From the NCBI GenBank assembly GCA_002751075.1, contig NAOQ01000031.1, forward strand, positions 56,444 through 120,443: a stretch of DNA of 64,000 bases. The letters are read 5' to 3'. A program made the position numbers and the translations under genes. Below, piece after piece: positions 48,990-61,810 of the stretch. This DNA comes from Ichthyophonus hoferi. Its lineage: Eukaryota > Opisthokonta > Ichthyosporea > Ichthyophonida > Ichthyophonidae. Below the pieces are notes generated by a model. It ran no database searches. It was not told the origin of the DNA and worked only from the letters and a program-made list of their open reading frames with translations. Numbering within the stretch: the stretch's first letter is position 1; every line of letters starts with the position of its first letter.

Positions 48990-50055
48990 AATGTAGTTTC
49001 TCATTGCACCTATTCCAATTATTCATATTGTTTGCTTGATTTTATCAGCGTTTTGACACAATAGATAAAGCTGCCAATGCATAAAAAATCTTATTTAAGC
49101 CAGTCATATAAACAGATGGGTACATTTGAGAATTTTAAATAGTTTAGAATCCATCTGTACGTTGCATTTCACTTTTTTTTTTGAATATTTTCCTCTAATA
49201 ATGAAAATAATTTATTCTTATAAAGTTTTGTCATTAATAAATTACATGATAATAAAATTAATTATTGCAGCTATTTCAATTTGTATTTATTTTTTATTTA
49301 ATATCTATAATCCACTTTCAGCTCCACCTACGTGTATGCATGCATCAGACATGCATCGGTATCAGGTTACTAGTGTTTTCCAAATTTGGTTCGGCTCAAA
49401 CCAAACCAAAAATATGTGGTAGATTTTATACTTCTTAATCTTTAAAAAATATTAATTCTATTGTATAATTTTCTACTATATTTTTATATATATTAAATAT
49501 GATTATTACTGTTATTATTCCCAATTATTTAATGTTATACCTCTCTTATTTCTAGTATATGCGTTTATTCGACTTACTGATCAAAACCTTTTAACCAATC
49601 AATGATTTACTTATTTAAATAAATACCAATCGTATTTCATTTCCATTATAATATTGCCTTGAATATTATTGGCCCACTATCAATGGGACTCATCGGTCCA
49701 ATCATATATTGTTATCTCATACATTGCTCACTGTGTTCGAATCAACAGGGAAAAGAACCATGAATACTTTGTAAAATGAAATTGCTTTCAAAGCACTTAA
49801 CGCCTTAATCTATAAATATATAAACAATATAATACAAAATAGAATACATTTGATTGTTTAAAATAATTCAACATCCAGCAGAATTGTTAATTTAATATTT
49901 ATTATCATCCGACTCTTTTGCCCCTCTTTAGCCCCAGCATTCCTGCTTCATCAAAACATTTCTATTTATTACTTTTCGTCCTAATCACAATAAAAAGTTG
50001 TTTTTTTTATTTTCTTTTTAGGTGAAGTTCTTTTTTTGAGTTAGAAATACAGAAG
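48990..50055. other. Upstream region of the SOD2 gene
   Basis: AT-rich, no gene seen. A strong pyrimidine tract ending TTTCTTTTTAG at 50021 lies 34 bases before the SOD2 ATG and looks like a 3' splice site for a 5' non-coding exon. Confidence 0.5.
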
Positions 50056-52666
50056 ATGCTTACGCTCACCGCTACACGTAGGTTCTTCAATGTGTCGGTG
50101 TCGGCTGTTCGTGTGTTGACAGCCGGGGTTCATACCAAAGTAACCCTCCCTGACCTGCCTTATGATTACCATGCTTTAGAGCCCGGTAGGTGAAGTATAT
50201 ATACAACACAAGCTAAGGTTTGGTTACTTACATTTTAGAAAAGACTTTACATCTTTTCCATCATAAACTTATAAATCTATATAGATTTACCTACGTATAG
50301 ATTTACCTACATGCTTGGACTACTTTATTGTCCTAATCTTTGAAACAGCCATTGGTGTAAGCAGGCATGTGGTTATGAACAGGATTAACAGACGTTGTTT
50401 ATTTATTTTTGGACTATATTCTGACTAATGGCTTAGCCTTTACAATTATTATTATTGTTATTATTATTATTATTTAATCTTATTGGCATAGATTAGCCGG
50501 TCCACCTATACCCTTGCTACTTATTTTCTTTGTTGATTATCTTTTAAATTCAGCTATACACTCTTTTATCATTTTTCTCATAGACATTGCCGGGTTATAT
50601 GGTAGTGAAAGGAAAGATTAGAGTATTTTTATATTTAATAAATAGCAGCCTTTCTCTTAGAAAGATAATGTATGTGCGTATAATATATATATGTGTGTGT
50701 AGCTTAATTAGTTGTAGTCGAGACCCTCTTTTGACCTTTAATATTCTATACTATCTAATGAGTTATTTTCCGTCCATAGTGCTCAATGCCGATATTATGC
50801 ATCTACACCATGACAAGCATCACCTTGCTTACGTCACCAACCTCAACATTGCCATTGAAAAGTTAGAAGAGGCCATAGCCAATAACGATCATACGGCAAT
50901 AGTAGGTGGGTGTTTAGTTTTTGGTCTCTAGCTTCATCTATAATAAGGTGATAGTATTGGTTGATCTCTAGATTAATCTATAACAAGGTGATAAGATTGG
51001 TTGATCTTTAGATTAATGTATATATAACACCTACTAGTACATGCTTGAACAGTATGCCTATATACAACATCATAAGCCAGCCAATGGGAGAGTTATGATT
51101 TATTTCCTAATAGTCATTGGTGGGTTGTCATAGATACATTCTATTACCCATCCTAGTAATTGTTACAGGTTGCATATTATATACCCATACCTCCACAATC
51201 TGTAGATAGATATAGATATGTGTATGTGTATGTATATATGTAGTAATACATGCATGACCTACAGCCAACCAAAGCGCATTTAAATTTAACTATGGTGGCC
51301 ATCTCAATCACTCCATCTATTGGAAAAACCTAGCTCCACCCCAACAGGGAGGAGGAGGTGAGCCCCAGGTATGTATAGTATATATATATATATAGGTATA
51401 CTGTATATATAGATGGCAATAATTATATATAGGTGTGTATGTATAGGTACTACATTATATAGTGCTCAAGTACATATATTTATATCATATTGTATGATCA
51501 TCATCCATGAAAGCTCGTGTAATTTCAAGTCTACTCATGATAAACTATACTATAAAATTTCCACTATTAGGGGGAATTAGCCACCGCTATTATTGCTCAA
51601 TGGGGGTCCTTTGAGAATTTCAGGAAGATTTTCAACACTCAAACCGCTGCCATTCAGGGGTCAGGGTGGGGTTGGCTTGTAAGTAGTGGGGATTGAATGC
51701 ACATATTATATGGTGCTATATTTCTTTATATAACTAGATGATTACACGTGTACGGTCACACCTCTCTGTGCTGTGATGTGCATATAAGAATATATGTATA
51801 AGTATATCTCTGTGTTGTATTGAGATACCATGCCCTATCTGTGCATACAGGGATATGGTGAGTTGTAGTGATTGCATGACTACACATATATGGCGGCACT
51901 TCTCTGTGCTGTAAATATAAGAATATGTAGATGTATGTATATATATATCATATCATTGTGTTGTGCTGACATAATATATCCTATCTGTACACATACACAT
52001 AGGGATATGATCCTTCTAAGAAGCAATTAGCCATCACCACCCTACCTAATCAGGAGCCTCTACAGGCTTTAACTGGTAATAACTACCTCTCCTTGGTGGA
52101 TGGTTATATTTTAATGACATAAACATCTCTCTACTTAATTTCTTTTTGACCTTTCTCTGTCTCCCATCTATCCCATATATATATGCTTGTATGTATATGA
52201 TTGGTATAGCTGCGATTGCTCCATGAATATAATACTTATGCTATTTAATTAATACGTTTATCTTCTATTATACTATATGTTTGTTTCACAGCCAATAATT
52301 GATTCATATTAAGCTACGTATCTCGCATAACTCATAGGTTGAAAATTGTTTTTATAGGAAGAGCTATAAAACATATACATGATTAGGGGCATAATGCATA
52401 ACATAACATATATATATATATATATATTATGTACATGAAACCTCACATACTTAACTTGGATAATAATACGTGTATGTTGCATAACATTACCCACTCCCTC
52501 ACTGAATATATTATATTATATTATATTGCATTATACGATACCATCCGATATTATACTGTGCTTTATTGTATACATTGATATAAATTGCTTACAGGCCAGA
52601 GACATTCTTACGGGCCACACTGACTCGCTAGTTTAGCTTTTTTATCCCCTGACAATACCCATTAAC

Positions 52667-52697
<31 letters not shown>

Positions 52698-53349
52698 TAA
52701 CCTTAACTGATGCATGTAATATAATGTGCTACTATGCAGGTCATATTCCCCTATTGGCCGTAGATGTTTGGGAACACGCCTACTACCTTCAGGTAAGGAT
52801 ACCTTCTTTTTATAAATATGCACACCTTTCCTGTATAGATCGATCAAGGGCTGGCTTGATTGGCATAAATTAATTAACATGTGCTGTACTTAGATATATA
52901 TATATAATCCTGTACCTATTGTACTATATTTCTTTATATGATGATATAAGACACTATTCTGTTGTATTACATTCGTTTGCATATATATAAAGAGACGCTC
53001 AGCTTTACTTCCTTAAGTTGTCTTTACTAATGCGCACTGTTATGTTAAACCCATATAATCTATGTTTTAACGCACTCTTCTCATTAAGATCTCACTTTAT
53101 TGTCTGCTAGGTTGCACCATATCCCAACTATTCGTCTTGCTTTCTTTTCCTTATCTTGTTAAATTAATGAAAATAATCAAACAGTATATACATATACATA
53201 TCTACATGCGTCAATATACCAACCTCCTTACTTATCCATATTATTACACACAGTACATGAATGCCCGCCCCAAGTATCTTGAACACATCTGGAAGATTAT
53301 CAACTGGAAGGATGTTAGTGAGCGCTATACCAAGGCCAAGAGTGCTTAA
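50056..53349 (+). CDS. SOD2: Mitochondrial manganese superoxide dismutase
   Basis: Converts superoxide to oxygen and hydrogen peroxide in the mitochondrial matrix. Seven exons keep phase: 50056-50185, 50780-50905, 51265-51368, 51571-51678, 52003-52075, 52740-52792, 53254-53349; 229 residues. The first 27 or so residues ([20 protein letters not shown]...) are basic and hydroxylated, free of acidic residues, as for a mitochondrial import signal. Metal ligands are visible: His53 (HLHHDKHH), His101 (GGHLNHS), Asp189 and His193 ([11 protein letters not shown]). Gln149 in [10 protein letters not shown] is typical of the manganese form. The protein starts its mature part with [16 protein letters not shown] as in animal enzymes. 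An AATAAA lies 82 bases past the stop. All key residues are present. Confidence 0.97.
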
Positions 53350-53430
53350 GAATTGGCAAACATGTGATTGGCTAGATGTCATTGGTAGAACGATAACTTC
53401 ATTTTTCGAGTATTGATGTAGATTTATGTC

Positions 53431-53436
53431 AATAAA
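53431..53436 (+). terminator. Likely polyadenylation signal of SOD2
   Basis: AATAAA 82 bases after the stop codon at 53347-53349, the first such hexamer downstream on this strand. Confidence 0.55.
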
Positions 53437-53694
53437 ATTTCTACATGGAAGATATATATTCATGTAGTAGTAAATTATTTCTTGTGTATTATTTATTACT
53501 ATTATTGTTTTAATTTACATTATATTGTATTACATTATATTATATTATGCTGTTACGTTATAACTAAGCACCCAATCACACCACTGCGCTTACTAAGTAT
53601 CCAATGAATAGCTTGTATTCTTGATATGTTGATCCCAGTTTGTCACACGGGTCGTAATTTTATACATCATAATTCAAAACAGTGTGGCAATGGT

Positions 53695-54905
53695 GTTGGA
53701 AATAATAGGTAGAGAGTAGTGTTCCTGTGACCTGTATTCATTTAGAAGGAGAGATAATACCGAATTAAGGGGTGTTTAAACGTGACCCATTGCATACACG
53801 GAGTACAGATACGTTAAGTCATATTTTTATTATTAAGCAAGTCAGCAAGACTTGCATTAAGCAGGATGCCTAAGCAGTGAGTTATTTGGACCCAAAGCAT
53901 CTTTGATGCCTTACTACATAGTCACATGACCTCTACCATTGGCTGGTTCAATTTGGATAAATCATGGATTGCATTATCTATTTTCCCAGACTGCATATGT
54001 AATACTAATTACTAATAATATCAAATGATTATATATGAATCTGTGGTAGTTCTAGTGACTCGCCCACAGGCTTCAGGATCTCCAATTGGTTTGCGAATAA
54101 TAGTTGGCTTTGCTGTCTTCAAGACTCAGTTGTAGTGATAGAGGTCCTATAGAAGGCGTGTTTGTCGACTCTCTAGGCGACTGACTATAGTAATTATACC
54201 TCTGCTCTAATTCAGAGGGACTCGATACTTTGATTCGTCTAGGTGCTAATGTTGAAATTGCACAGGAGACCGATCAGTAAGGGGTGCTATATTACTGATG
54301 TAAATAACTATTATCACTAATTAATGTTGGTAGACAGTTATCTGGCTCCTAAACAAACGATAAATCGGAAAGTTGATCATTGTATGTGAGCTCCGACGAT
54401 GGACTAGACATTTCAATAACAAAGCGATGATTAAATACATATATATTGTGATATTGCTTAATTAAATAATGAAATGTAATGCTTTGTGTGTTGCGAGTGA
54501 TTTCGCATCAGCCGGGCACCGCGTGAGTGGTCCCTTATTGGTTATTTCTATTTATATTTTCCCAATTTTTGCTTATCGTGCGTCAATTGCGGTTAACATA
54601 TGGAACCATTGTAAGTATTATTATTGGCTAATACAATTCATAAAGGGTCGCAGAGACCCACTAGAATTGTCTGATCTTACCTCGATACTTGAATACTTGT
54701 GACCTCGTTTAGATGGCACGTTAACCAATTCCTAATTGACGTAAATGTTCACATACCATACATTAACAAATCAATTTATCTTTTAAGAATGGTATTTATA
54801 TAATTAACTAATCTAATATAAGATTGATCATTTCATCATCCGCTTGTTATCAGGACTTCAGCCAAACTACGTGTTCATTCGGAGTTAACGGTCTTGCAAC
54901 ACACA
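53695..54905 (-). repeat. Fullest copy of dispersed repeat family A, reversed
   Basis: Order on the plus strand: R1 (53695-54020), ORF-A region (54030-54450), R2 (54460-54800), end piece (54830-54905). It begins TGTTGGAAATAATAGG and ends CTTGCAACA, so the ends are TGTTG...CAACA. The TG...CA rule fits an LTR; five matching inverted bases would also fit a small DNA element. Flanking bases (AATGG and CACAC) do not form an obvious target duplication. About 1.2 kb. The ORF-A region is broken here. It lies 345 bases past the SOD2 stop. Confidence 0.7.
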
Positions 54906-56600
54906 CTATAAAAAAATACCACATTAAGTAAATATTCTTGTTTTAACAATAGTATAAAAAATAATGCATAAAGTATTAATAGTAATATGGGGACAATGAT
55001 AGCAATATTGCTATGGAGAAAGTAATTGCAATATAAAAACTAGTACTAATATGAGAAAAAAATTAGTATGCATAGTAATAAGATATGAGAACAAGAGGAG
55101 GAAAATAAATACCGAGTGGGTTTGTAGTGAATCATTGATAAGAAAGTGGAATCAGCGTCACAGATTGGGATAAGCTCACAGGTTATACAACGGTAGGAGT
55201 AGAATCAATGAAGTCATTGAATAGAGGGAGTGGCAGCTGAGGATGCTAAGATACAAATAACTGGATAGAGGATATTCAAGATAGCGGTGATTATTTTTAA
55301 TCATTGGTAAAGTTACTATGGATCTATTGGGTTAAGTGGCATTATTTTATTCGAATATTCCTTATGAACCATTCCCTTTATCAGTGGGAGTTTTTATCAG
55401 CATACTTCTGATTAATTCCTGACTGGCTGCTATTAATTCTTTGATTCATGGTGACTGATAATAAGATTAATTGATTACAAGAGGTGCTAGGTCTGGAATC
55501 AATCTCTTGTGATTTGAATAATAATGGCAAGATTGCTTTTTTATTGGCCAAAGTCATGGTTAATCCAATATATTTTGATACAGGCATTAATATAATTGGA
55601 TCCTCTATTAATCTGTGATTCTTGTATCCAATCAAAGGAAGGATGAAATAATGATGTCACAGAATGCCTTATTGTTATTGAACCATATAATATATAAAGT
55701 AATGTAGTATAATAAAATAAATAACATTAGATATGGTTTTACCCATACAAGGTGTGCTGGTTCCTGCATACACTAAAGCAATATTTAATTGAATGCATCA
55801 TAATTGTCTATTTATGTACCTAACCTTATTAAGGTTTATGACTCTAATCTAACATAACTGACTCTAATGATATGTTATGTTAGTCGTCTATAGTTGGCTC
55901 AAACTAACTCTGCGCCTTAGATAGTGTTGAATTTAATTAACTATTTCCACATGACAGGCTAGTATTATAATGATCAGTAATCCGAGATTCACTATTGACA
56001 TACTGAAAATAAAACTAGTATTTGTCCTACTGAGTTCTATTTGGCTGTTGTCGTCAGGCAGACGTAAGCTGCTCAATGGGTTGATTGAATTCTCGGCCTT
56101 GGACAAGCTCTGAACCAATGAGAAACATTGAATATTCACAAAGAGTCCTTATTAAATTTAACTGGGAAGGAGCGTCTTTTATTTCAGGTAATAAACAAAT
56201 ATAATTGCAGTAAAAAAAAAAAGAAATGAACTCTATCTATTCTGGACCTTTTTCTATGCGTAATGCGTATATGTTGATATATGATGGCAATAAAGTTAAA
56301 ATATTCTTAAAATATTTTATTTATGCTTTGTTGCTCCAGTGTTATGAATGGAAGAGTAAGGTATGGTATTGGTAGCTATTTCAGGTTACAATAGAAAATG
56401 ATTCTTCCTGGCAATTCGTCAACGTGAAGTTTTCAGAAGTAGAAGGGTTGCAAATTATGATTGTTTTCCTGCTTGAGACAGTCTGTTATGAAGTCCCGCT
56501 TGTCTCAGTTGAATCGGTAAATAAAATAACTTTTACTTTCGCTTTCTTATCTATTCTCGCGAACTGAAGGATGGTCTTAGGAGTTAATGTTAAATCGTCT
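54906..56600. repeat. Unassigned, probably old repeat-derived sequence
   Basis: Bases 55530-55640 match 4370-4500. The minus-strand frames 55381-55635 and 55933-56139 have mixed, protein-like composition, but no family is recognised. Confidence 0.35.
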
Positions 56601-56604
56601 CAGC

Positions 56605-57415
56605 CCCTGCAAACGTTAGGCTGAATCCTTCATGATGGAATACTTCATGGTGTCTTGTATGAAAATACTAGTTGCTCATGTGACATTGTACCTCTAACTA
56701 TTTAGTAGCGTTTGGGATGAGGTCTCAATTGGTAAATAAGAGTTAGATATTAATTACTGACAATTGATTAATTATATGATGTCACTAATTATATTTAATT
56801 AGGACTCTATATTTAGTGCAGTTTAGCACGTAAATTTACCATAGTTTTTATTAGTGTTGGTCCCTTCATTTTAATCATACATGTTGATTAATGATACATA
56901 CGTGATACATAGCACCATCCTTTATATAACTAATTGGGCAAATATTGCTGACAACATATTAGATGACAACTAGGCTGAGTACCTATTTAATAATATGTTT
57001 AGCTTAAATGTTTACCACCTGGTTAACTGGTATTAACCTGAACCAACAACTATATAACCAGCAATCATAGATTTAGTCTAGATCGAGAGTTCATGATGTT
57101 GCACAATAAAGTAAAGCACTTTAATCTTTGTCCGCTACAGGAGGTAATTATGACAGTAAAGAGAAAAGATATATCTACTCCTATTGAACCACGAGTAAAA
57201 CGTAAGGCTGCCATTGCCTCCACAACAAAATTGGGATCCATATGCAAAAATAAACAAAGGGTGCAACTCTCTTCCGATACTAGTGAAGAGAAAATGTCAA
57301 GAAACTTTTTGTAAGACTTTTACATAAGCTTGAGTGAAGCAGAAAACGGACATATTACGCCTGTAGAAAGTGAAGCTGAATCCACGACTAGTAGCCTAAA
57401 TTCCAACAGTTAAAG
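56605..57415 (+). repeat. Dispersed repeat family B copy (R3 plus ORF-B)
   Basis: Bases 56605-57095 match 3340-3850. The following frame (from 57093) contains VKRKDISTPIEPRVKRKAA, then NKQRVQLSSDTSEEKMSRNF, a basic stretch followed by a Ser/Asp/Glu box. The same box recurs in three other places in the window. Broken or short; family unknown. Confidence 0.7.
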
Positions 57416-57419
57416 GAAG

Positions 57420-58080
57420 AGCACGTTTAGAACTCTTTCTGGTTATAGTTTTTTTTAGTGTCATAACAAAAGCAAAACAATAATCAATACTCAAACTAAA
57501 ATGCAAAAGATTTATTTATTATTTTCAGTCCGTGATGCTGGACTGAGTTGGCATTATATAATTTCTACTGATCTACTGATCTGTCAGTAAACTTAGTATA
57601 ATCCCAACAAATTAGTTAAGCATGAGGCTTATGACTAATTACCTGTATGGAGATATTCAATATTCTACTTTAAAGGTAGTACACCACATTACTTTTACCT
57701 ACCTAAAATATGTAAACATTTGATCTATGGAAAAATGGATACTTATGACTGAACCTCGCTCGACCCAATCAATATATACAACTAATTATGCCGAGATAAA
57801 ATTTATTGGATAAAAATATCGATTTATAAGTATTGCACCGCTAATTGACAAATGAGCCTCATCTCCAAATAATTAAAGCTAAATAAAACTAACCAATCAA
57901 ATAGCACCGTGTAAGGTAAGTTACCTAGTATTTCATACAAATAATAAATAAAATAAACAAATCTAATTACCAGCCTAATATAACAACATTCCTAAGAACA
58001 TGTTAGAGAACAGTTATGTTGAGTTCTTATTGGGAAATGTGTTTATGCATGTGCAATAATGATGTGATCAACTTAGCTTG
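57420..58080. other. AT-rich sequence between family B copies
   Basis: No gene or repeat match found within the window. Confidence 0.4.
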
Positions 58081-58443
58081 ACACAATCCAACAAGCACAT
58101 AACCAGCTTACCTGGACTTAATCTGGATCCTGATTGCAAGTTGCCGTAGCAAACTGAAGTATAGATATTCAGTGCAAGTTGGTAGACAGTTATGAGTCAA
58201 CCAAGTCAAGAGACACCTACTAGGACACTTGCAACCTTCCAGTAGAAATCATCAGTGACTATGGTCAACAAATCAAAATCCATAGCCATCAAGGAGAAGG
58301 AGAAAGGTAGAATACAATTTTCTCCCGACTCAAGCAATGAACAACTCACCTCAAGACACCTCGTTAAGAAAGACGTCAACTCCACTAGTCAAGAGGCCAG
58401 TGAAGCTAGATCAAGTGAAGAAGTGGAAGATAATTCACACTAG
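58080..58443 (+). repeat. Family B-related copy with ORF-B
   Basis: Bases 58080-58140 resemble the end of R3 (CACATAACCAGC, then GGACTTAATCTGGATCCTGA). The frame 58255-58443 reads KEKGRIQFSPDSSNEQLTSR, alignable with the ORF-B box at 57.25 kb, and then turns Ser/Glu-rich (SQEASEARSSEEVEDNS). Confidence 0.6.
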
Positions 58444-58684
58444 TTCTTTGATTCTCAAGAGGAGTCATTACACACTGTCAGAGATTCTAAGAAAATCATA
58501 AATTCCCTACTTGCAGTAGTCAGCTGCCACCTTGAACATGGCTGAGATGGCTATCACACATACTGAAATTGACAACTTAGCCCAGGCATACGGCTGTTTT
58601 CAGATATTGTTCAGATGGTAAATAAAGACTATTCATATCTTTATTTCTCATGCTCTGTTTATAACAGTAATCATGGATTTTATA

Positions 58685-59615
58685 AAATTCTGCTACAAGA
58701 TTATCAACTCCAAATGAACACGTAGTTCAAATTGGTTTGTCGATACATAGTTTGCAAGCACTTACATTATGAATTAGCTAATGAGCCTTTCAACTAAGGA
58801 CACGGTAATAGTGGGTCTGACATCTCGTGGCTCAAGGTTAGTTAGTTACATAATGATCTAATTGCATAATATTTTTTCAACAGCCTGATAGATGGTTTGT
58901 CAACACATAATCTGCAAGTAGTTACACCAATGAGATAACTAGTTAAAGAGCCATTCTAAAGAGGAAATAAGTATGAATGTATACCGCAACAACTAATCAC
59001 ATTCCCGGCCGCTCACACATACGTGGCCACCGGGTATACGCAGCAACCCCGCATACTTGTGTACATGCACACTACCGTTATAGGCAGGTACGATTACGCT
59101 CGTGACGCAAAGAAATCTGTATTCAATAAGATTTGTTAAGCAATATCTTAATACATATATATATATAGTCCTATTATACAATGCTCAATTGGCTACCCCG
59201 AAGCCCGAGGACAAATCACTAGAACTACCATAGTTTGCTATATATAACTATAGGCAGTTAATATTATCAGCAATTATTATTGCATATGTAGCTCAGTAAA
59301 ATAGTAATTGCAATGTGATGTTCAATCCAAGAGGATCTATTAAAATTGAACTAGCAAATGGTAGAAATCTTGTAACTATGTAGTAAGTCATCTCAGATCT
59401 TATGGTTGGGGTTCAGATAACTCATTGCTTAGGCATATTATCTAAGACAAGTCCTGCTGACATGCTCAATAATAAAAATATGGCTTAGCATATCTGTATT
59501 CTATGGATGCAAAGGAACACGTTAAAACGTACTTTAATTTGGCATTTTCTCTTGTTCAAAACGAATAAAGGTTACAGGAACGCTCTTGTCTCTGCCTACT
59601 ATTTTCAACATGAAA
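58685..59615 (+). repeat. Dispersed repeat family A copy lacking the ORF-A segment
   Basis: It starts with TGCTACAAGATTATCAACTC (family end piece), has an R2-like part (58900-59170, with ACACCAATGAGATAACTAG and GGCCGCTCACACATACG), then a segment shared with 61738-61800 (CTAGAACTACCAT), then R1 (59260-59615) ending TTTTCAACA. About 930 bases. Compared with the copy at 53.7 kb it has a different, shorter middle. Confidence 0.65.
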
Positions 59616-59789
59616 GCAGAGAAAGCTTAAATAGTTTATCATAGTCATAAAACCTAATAACTCTATTAAGTTAACAATTCACATATGCTGAAAACATTTC
59701 CCTCCAGCCTTACATTCATCCACTAACCTCTATATGTGGAGATTCAATTTTATTACACCTACACACTGACTTCAAATTGACACAAGGTA

Positions 59790-59990
59790 ATATGCAAAAC
59801 AATTGGGCAACACCCACATATCCCCCCAACCGCCAGCAGTCAGATGCCAGAGCCCGAGCCAGAGTCAGAGGCATAGCAAGCAGGAACATTTAACATGCAG
59901 TGATGATGAACTGTCTTCCAATTTTTTAACATTGAATGCCTGCCACAGTCACTTTGGAATGTCATCAGGAATTATCGAGTTCATCTAATG
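59790..59990 (+). repeat. ORF-B-like remnant
   Basis: The frame 59803-59988 is Gln/Ser-rich and contains SKQEHLTCSDDELSSNFL, alignable with the ORF-B box (QRVQLSSDTSEEKMSRNFL). No R3 is recognised next to it. Confidence 0.4.
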
Positions 59991-60540
59991 AGCGGAAAGC
60001 CTACAGCTAAGTGGTTACCATGTCAAGGTTTTTCTCATATTCCTTTTTCATATTTTTATGCCCTGGGTGAAATAATAGGCCCACGGGAGCGTTAAAACAT
60101 GCATATTTAATTAACTTAACATGACTGGGTGGGACCGTAACTTAGGAAATTTTTGATTCCAACAATATCTATTATAGTGTGTGTTATGTCTATTTTAATA
60201 TGTTCAAGAAACGTGTTTGGGTTTTAAAAATAATACTTTGGCGCAATATTTTAACCTCATACTTTTTAATAGAATATGGAATATCTTAAATTCCATGCTC
60301 ACGGCTCTTTATAGTTTAGTGGTCCTATTTTCAGTAACAGAGTGAAGGAATATTGTCAAATAACCAATGCGGCATGAGTGGATTACCGATTTATGCCTTT
60401 ATCTATTTAAGATAATATAATATAGGTGATTGGAACTGCTATTATCAAAGTAAAGAGCCCTATACTTGGAGTATATATGGCTGGTGTTTAGAAGTACTTT
60501 TTTCTATTATTATCTTAAAGTATATTATATTATATTATAT
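59991..60540. other. AT-rich sequence, no gene seen
   Basis: No frame or repeat match recognised. A (TATTA)n run lies at about 60520-60543 beside the next repeat. Confidence 0.4.
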
Positions 60541-60544
60541 TATA

Positions 60545-60850
60545 CTGGGAATAATAAGCAGAGACTGGAGCGTTCCTGTGGCCTGGATGCCTAAACAATA
60601 ACTTATCTGAACCCCATACATATGATCTGAAATGGCTTACGCTATTTAAAAGCCTAGATTTTTATCGATCACAAATTCAGATCAGTTGATAACACGACCA
60701 ATCCACAACAGTTTTAAGCATCATGATGATGTGGTGAGATGACACGAGAAATGATTTGATGTATAGTTAGGGGATTTCTACCATTTGCTAGTTCAATTCT
60801 GATAGATCATCTTGGATTGCCGTTTAATAATACGTTTATAGCTAATAAGG
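60545..60850 (-). repeat. Dispersed repeat family A, R1 segment, reversed
   Basis: Matches R1 in reverse: TACTGGGAATAATAAGCAGA at the left, GCGTTCCTGTGGCCTG, CCATACATATGATCTGAAAT and a CATTTGCTAGTTCAATTCT block. It differs in the middle from the other copies. Confidence 0.6.
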
Positions 60851-61384
60851 AAATACCTGTCTACAAACTATTGATTAGATCATGTAATCTCATGATCCTT
60901 AATGTAACTACGATTCTGGAGCAATAACTGTAAAAGGGATAATAGCTTACATATTACATTAGGTCTATTATATATAATATTTTGTTTACATATATATATT
61001 AGCATTAGAGTCTCTATATATTATTAAGTTAACAAGTAACAATATTTTCTTATAACTTATTAAAAATAATCTTATCAGTCAAAGCATAAGATATTGGCAT
61101 ATTAACGGAATGTGGTATCAAACTCGAATCAATCAGGATCATAAAATAGAGTATTAGTGTACAACCTAAAAGTTCGGATATATTCGTCGAAAACTCTTAG
61201 CTATTCTGGTTGTTCGATTATAAAAGAACATTAGCTGTGTTAATTAATGCTCTTTACGACTCTAAACACGTAAACGATTAGAAAACACCAGCACTAGCCT
61301 AACCAGACGGAAGTATCAAAACTAAATAAGCTAAATTTAGGCAGTAGGCATCTGATTAGAGATGAAATAATCAGCTTTTGATAA

Positions 61385-61810
61385 GGAAACCGCAGCAAGA
61401 CTGTTAACTCCGAATAAACATGTAGTTCGGCCGAAGTTCTGGTAGCAATCGGATCATGTAATTCTTGGTCCAGCATTACTGGATTGATAGCGAGGTCAAT
61501 TGATCTGTCCATAGTGATCTTAATTTAAAATAATGAACAGCTACGATTGACAGACACCACGCTAAACGATAGAAGAAAACAGGCATAACCAATGAGCGCC
61601 CCAGCACGTTCGGGACACGCGGTAACCCCGTATGCCTTTATACGTGTATAATATCAATACGTTCGTGACACATAAAGCTTTGCATTCATTTATTACTTGC
61701 TAAACAAAAAAATAATATATATGTATATATATCTATAGTCATATTATACAACACTGAATTGGCGATCTCGGAACTTTTATATAAGTCGCTAGAACTACCA
61801 TGAAATGCTG
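61385..61810 (+). repeat. Dispersed repeat family A copy, 5' part
   Basis: It starts GCAAGACTGTTAACTCCGAA and continues with the end piece, then a GC-rich part (CACGCGGTAACCCCGTATGC) and the segment shared with 59180-59245 (CTAGAACTACCAT). R1 is not seen after it. Confidence 0.6.
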
